Source of the DNA: Himantopus leucocephalus
Lineage: Eukaryota > Chordata > Aves > Charadriiformes > Recurvirostridae
Length of the DNA stretch: 64,000 bases
Assembly: GCA_003993805.1 (NCBI GenBank)
Contig: RSEF01000001.1
Location: forward strand, 211,076,863 to 211,140,862
Direction: 5' to 3'
Part shown: positions 59,901 to 64,000 of the stretch, one piece after another
Layout of the letters: each line of letters starts with the position of its first letter
How positions within the stretch are numbered: position 1 is the stretch's first letter
The notes under the pieces: model-generated
What the model was told of the DNA's origin: nothing
The model's database searches: none
What the model saw: only the letters and a program-made list of their open reading frames with translations
Translations under genes and position numbers: made by a program

Positions 59901-62900
59901 TGTGTTGAGTCAATGACGACTTTCTGTCGGAGCCTAATGAGAGAATTGTCTTGAGGCACCAAGCCATACAAACTTGAAGAGACAAGCCAGCCGCGGTTGG
60001 ACGAGTGGTCCTCAACAATGTGTTCCTTTGAGCTTCTAAGCCTTGCCTTGTACTTGTGCAGTGAGGGCCCAGGGGATTCACCAGCCCAGAGAGGCTCTTC
60101 TTCATCACTGGACACTCAGAAGTGAGTGGGGAAGTACATCGTGGAAAAAACAAAGCAGAAAACCCCAGGGAAACACTGTATGGTGGCTACTTCCTCCTGC
60201 AGAGGAGTCCCTTTATATTACCCTGGTGACTGTATGATTTTTTTTTTTTTTAATACACCAGTCTTCAGCTCCTTTTTAAAGATTTTCAAGACAGTGGTAA
60301 GTAAGCGAGTGATTTCTCAAGCCTTTTTATACTTTCTCAAAATATATATGGTAGGTAGAGATCACAGTTTGTGATTTGTTTTTTTGGTTGTCAGGAAGGC
60401 ATAGTTAAAAGACAATTATGGTGTACATTGTATGTGACAGTTGTCTTCAGAGTAGTGTAATAGATGGTCTGTTGTCAGAACATTTTGTTGATAACTTAAA
60501 CGCCTCTTGTGTTGTTTTTTAACCAAGCTAGGAAGCCTTCATTGGCTGAGTGCTTTTTTAGGAGCTGAACGGGCTTGATGTGGTCTTTGGGTGGAATATT
60601 TGATTCTCTGTGTACTATCCTGAAATGATCCATGCATCCATGGTGTTTTGTCTTTTCCCCTTTGAACTTCTAATATCCCAAAAGAATAAGATACAAAGCA
60701 TTTCCCTGCAATTAGTATCTTGTTGGTCTGAGTATCTCTACCATAGTTTTTCGACCCATCTGGTCATAATCCTCAGAAAAGTCCCCATGCCTCAGTCATG
60801 CAGAGATACTGCTGTTCTTTCCTGTAGTCATTCTGCTGTGGTATTCTTAATGATTCAGAAATAATCAACAAAGTCCGTTTACTTGCTCAATTTATGTTTT
60901 ATTGCATTTCCAGTAGCATACATAGCACACAAATCTTCTCAAAGTACACTTGAAATAGCCATAAATGGCAGCTGAAAATCTCTCCAAAGTAGGACAGTGT
61001 TTGCAGTCTACAGGAGGATTTGTCAAGTAAGCACGGCTACTGTTTTGCAGTCCTTCTATTTGAGCATTGAGAAGACAGAAGCATCTTAGCAGCAAAATGC
61101 TAGTAAAAATGTGCTCTTTTTCATTTTGTAAGAAATGTTTAATTTAGAAAAGAAACCAGTGCCCCTATGAAAAATTAGCCCAAATAAGCATACGGGTCTT
61201 GATTCTGCACGTATTTGTGTCAGTTCTGCGGCTTCTGTCAATGTCAGCTGGATAGAATTAGACCTCAGTGTTTTTTTTCTGAGGTGAATGGAAAGATCTT
61301 CTGTATCTGTTTTGTTTCAGAGGTTTTTACACCATCATTGGGTAATGATAAATCTTGATGCACCTGCCATAGTGGCACTGTCCTTTCTTGATTGACTTTT
61401 ACGGCAACAGCCAGGAGAGGGAAAAGGGATGGAGTGGGAGGGCAATTCAGGGGAAGGGATAGGTGAACATGGTCTGAGACCACCAAAAGGCATTTGAAAG
61501 GACAAAAACATTGGTTACGCAAGTGTGTATGTTTTGCTCTTGATTTGCAAAGAAAATAAATTAAAAAAAATTAAGTTTGTAAAAATAATCCTATGGCTAA
61601 GCCTCTGCAGAAAGGCTGACTTCCCTCATGTGGTTCTCTGAGACAGCAGAAAGGAGCCAGCTCTGACCCAAAGCTGTCTCTGATAACTCAGCTAATAAGA
61701 CCTATCCTACAAGCTTTGGAGTCATGCCTGTATTAATGAAGTTCATGCAATTTTTGGATCTGGCCTGGCTCATCTCCTGCTGCCTCTCTGCACATAGTAG
61801 GTTTGGACACCTCTGCAAAGTACAGGTTGTGACTACTCAGTTGTATTGGGAAGTCCAGGAGATCAGGCACTGCTGCACTGGCCGCAGTGAAGCACCAGAG
61901 ATGGGATTTGCCCTACCAGATCTGCATTGGAGTTACTTACCCTAGTTCTCAGCCGTCGGTGGGAAGAAAGACACCCATCCTAAAGGTGAATCTCCTAGGT
62001 CTTCTGCTTTCCACTGACAGTAGAGAGCGCCTAGGGGGACTAGCTCAAATGCAGATCTCCAGTTTTAGATGAAATGGATATTTCTGCACTGTACTGACTA
62101 CCCTGCCTGCAGAGCAGCAAGAGTGCTGATTCAGGAGGGCATTTAATTATATGCCAGTCCTTGAGAGAAAGACATTTAAAAAAAAATCGGGGGAGGAAAG
62201 TTTAGATATGTTAACTACAAGCGGTATATTCCCAGGTAGTCCATTAAAATGTGAAGTATCAGAGAAATATTTTCCTGTAGGAGATTAAATGTTTCACTTG
62301 GCTGTTGAGTTTCAAATCATATTTTACCCATAATTTGAAAACCTATGTATCTTTAAAGTCTACTAATTGCATGTGTATATTCTTGCGCACACTCTTGTGC
62401 AACACGCATATTCTTGTCCCTGCAGTGTATATCCCGCCTGTTGCTGCTGACCAGTGCAGGCTCATGAGGTAGACGTGCCAAACCTGTGAGTTCAGGGGCT
62501 GCAGATGCAAAGGAATTGTGTGTGTGTGTGTATAAAATGTTTGTCTGTACAGACAGGTTATATATGCTTATGTCAAGGGACCAGTTAAGAGACCGGCTTC
62601 CTGCTGTAGGAAACACAGAAGATGACTGTGTGTAGCTGGAACAAAAGCAGCTCCCAGCCTGGAGAGTTTGTCTTTTCAATAGATGGGGCAGATGCGGTTT
62701 TGGGGAAAGGAATAATGCAGGAGGAAGGTGGTCACGGTGTCGGGTTGGACATGTTGCACCAGCACTGTGGCTTTATGCATAACAAATCTTTTCAAAACGT
62801 GCAAAATGATTGGGAGTGTGTAGGAGGTTACCAAGGAGAGATTAACTCACGGGGGGGGGGAATCACAAAAAGGGTACATTTTAATTTTGTCTAAACCAAA

Positions 62901-64000
62901 AAAGATTCCTTTTGTTCATTTTGATTGTGGTTCAGGATGGAAGAATCCATGCAGGCTTGGGGAAACTGTTACACAGCAATTCGGTGACACAAACCTGTAG
63001 TCTCCCCTTAAGTTGCATGAAGCCAAAAAAACCTGACCTTTGTCTGTGGGTTTCAGGACTTAAATATTTAGGAGAAAGTAGAAGAGAATAACTGGAAAAG
63101 GGCTAGGAGGGACCCCAGGTGCTCTCTTCGTGCATCTGTGTTATCTGGAGGCTTGTGCTGCAGACATCGGTGTCCAGGGACAACGTTACTGTCCCTAGTC
63201 AGTCCGGCTGCTCTTCTCCCTTGCACTGGGGTTTGCACCCCTTGAGTTGCTCGTGTAGTCACACTGCAAGCCAGTCCTGGCAAAACGACCCAGGTTATGG
63301 AAAAACACCCATTAAAAAAGCCATTAAGCTCACCCAGGCATCTTGATGAACTAGATAGGGGAGTAATTCCAGCGCTGGCAGGTTGGGTAGGAGGAGGCAA
63401 TCCTGGCTCGGCCTCAGCCAGCGCAGGACGGGTGTTGTCATCGTGGCTGTGCAGCTCTGCTGGTAGGCTAACGCCTCTCGGGCAATACAAGAGGGAATCA
63501 TACCAACTGTTTTGTTCACAGGCAAAAGCAAACCCTGAATAGAGTTTCATGCACCCTCTCGGGTCTTAGTGGAGCAGCGTTCAGAGATGCACAGACGTCT
63601 GAGACCCTGTAGTTAGTGTTACAGCACAGTGTGTCTCTGTACCGCCCTGAGCTGGCTGTTGCCACTCGGGATGAGCTGCATGCCTGAGTCATGCAGGGAC
63701 ATCAGAGAGAGGGATTTTTGGAGCAGCACGCTGGCTGCCGTGTTGGGAGGCAGCATGAACACATGGTTGGGGAGGCTTGGCAGAACTGCGGTATCCTGAA
63801 TTGCAGTATGAAGAGGTAAGGGACGAGGCAGGGAGCAGTCTTACCTTTTTAGCAGGATCTCAACCTCTTTCCCTGATCCCAGACATGCAAGCAAAGGAGG
63901 TGATCTCTGTTGCTGAGATCTGGAGTGGAGGTTGTGTCAACAAGACAGCATTGGGGTTTTCCTGCCTTGGGTGCTATAGGTGGGACGGCATGAGAGAGCT
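52237..64000 (+). other. MTMR2: MTMR2 intron 2 (continues beyond the window)
   Basis: At least 11.8 kb of intron follows exon 2. I looked for the next MTMR2 exon (VLRESNK, then the PH-GRAM start) and did not see it. No CR1 copy, tRNA or other gene was recognised. Contents noted are a 30-nt poly-T with a nearby N, short TG tracts near 58,540 and 62,517-62,530, and short C and G runs near 57,601 and 62,853. Confidence 0.8.
53948..53977. repeat. (T)30 homopolymer next to an N
   Basis: There are 30 consecutive T, with a single N 12 nt downstream at 53,989. The N probably reflects failed sequencing or joining through the homopolymer, so its length is unreliable. Confidence 0.95.

Noticed and set aside
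52237..64000. MTMR2 exon 3
   Set aside because: No sequence encoding the expected VLRESNK start was found by reading, so it is taken to lie beyond the window.
1..64000. tRNA, rRNA, CRISPR, endogenous retrovirus or DNA-transposon genes
   Set aside because: None was recognised on either strand; the only mobile elements supported are CR1 fragments.

Overview
This is nuclear DNA from a vertebrate, most likely a bird. The coding exons are orthologues of human MAML2 and MTMR2. Nearly all recognisable interspersed repeats are CR1 LINE 3' ends, the usual avian pattern, and no Alu, B1 or other mammalian SINE was recognised. Overall repeat density is low. Single-N joins and one run of exactly 100 N show that it comes from a scaffolded draft assembly.

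Layout. (1) Positions 1-13,930 hold the 3' end of MAML2 on the + strand: the end of intron 2, exon 3 (501-704), exon 4 (3740-3851), exon 5 with the stop codon (coding part 9798-10780), and a 3' UTR of about 3.1 kb ending near a cluster of AATAAA signals at 13,830-13,912. The three coding exons join in frame to give the last 432 residues of the protein. (2) Positions 13,930-30,080 lie between the two known genes. They contain two CR1 pieces, the 100-N gap, a 20-bp-stem hairpin and a 22-bp perfect palindrome. They also contain three phase-compatible exons on the + strand (about 20,345-20,614, 20,678-20,843 and 25,081-25,304) of a gene I cannot identify. (3) Positions 30,080-30,960 are a CpG island holding the promoter, 5' UTR (with a 13-codon upstream ORF) and first coding exon of MTMR2 (30,517-30,599). 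(4) Positions 30,600-52,130 are the 21.5-kb MTMR2 intron 1, with a long reverse-oriented CR1, a shorter CR1 and two assembly-type duplications. (5) MTMR2 exon 2 is 52,131-52,236. (6) The rest of the window is MTMR2 intron 2, with only simple repeats recognised; exon 3 lies beyond the window.

MAML2 and MTMR2 run head-to-tail on the same strand, the order known for human 11q21. MAML2 is a nuclear Notch co-activator and MTMR2 is a cytoplasmic/endosomal phosphoinositide 3-phosphatase, so their adjacency is conserved synteny rather than a shared pathway. The most interesting item is the unidentified three-exon gene candidate between them. Four near-identical direct repeats, each split by a single N or close to one, are most simply assembly artefacts. 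I see no exotic system such as CRISPR, a mobile gene cluster or an endogenous retrovirus.
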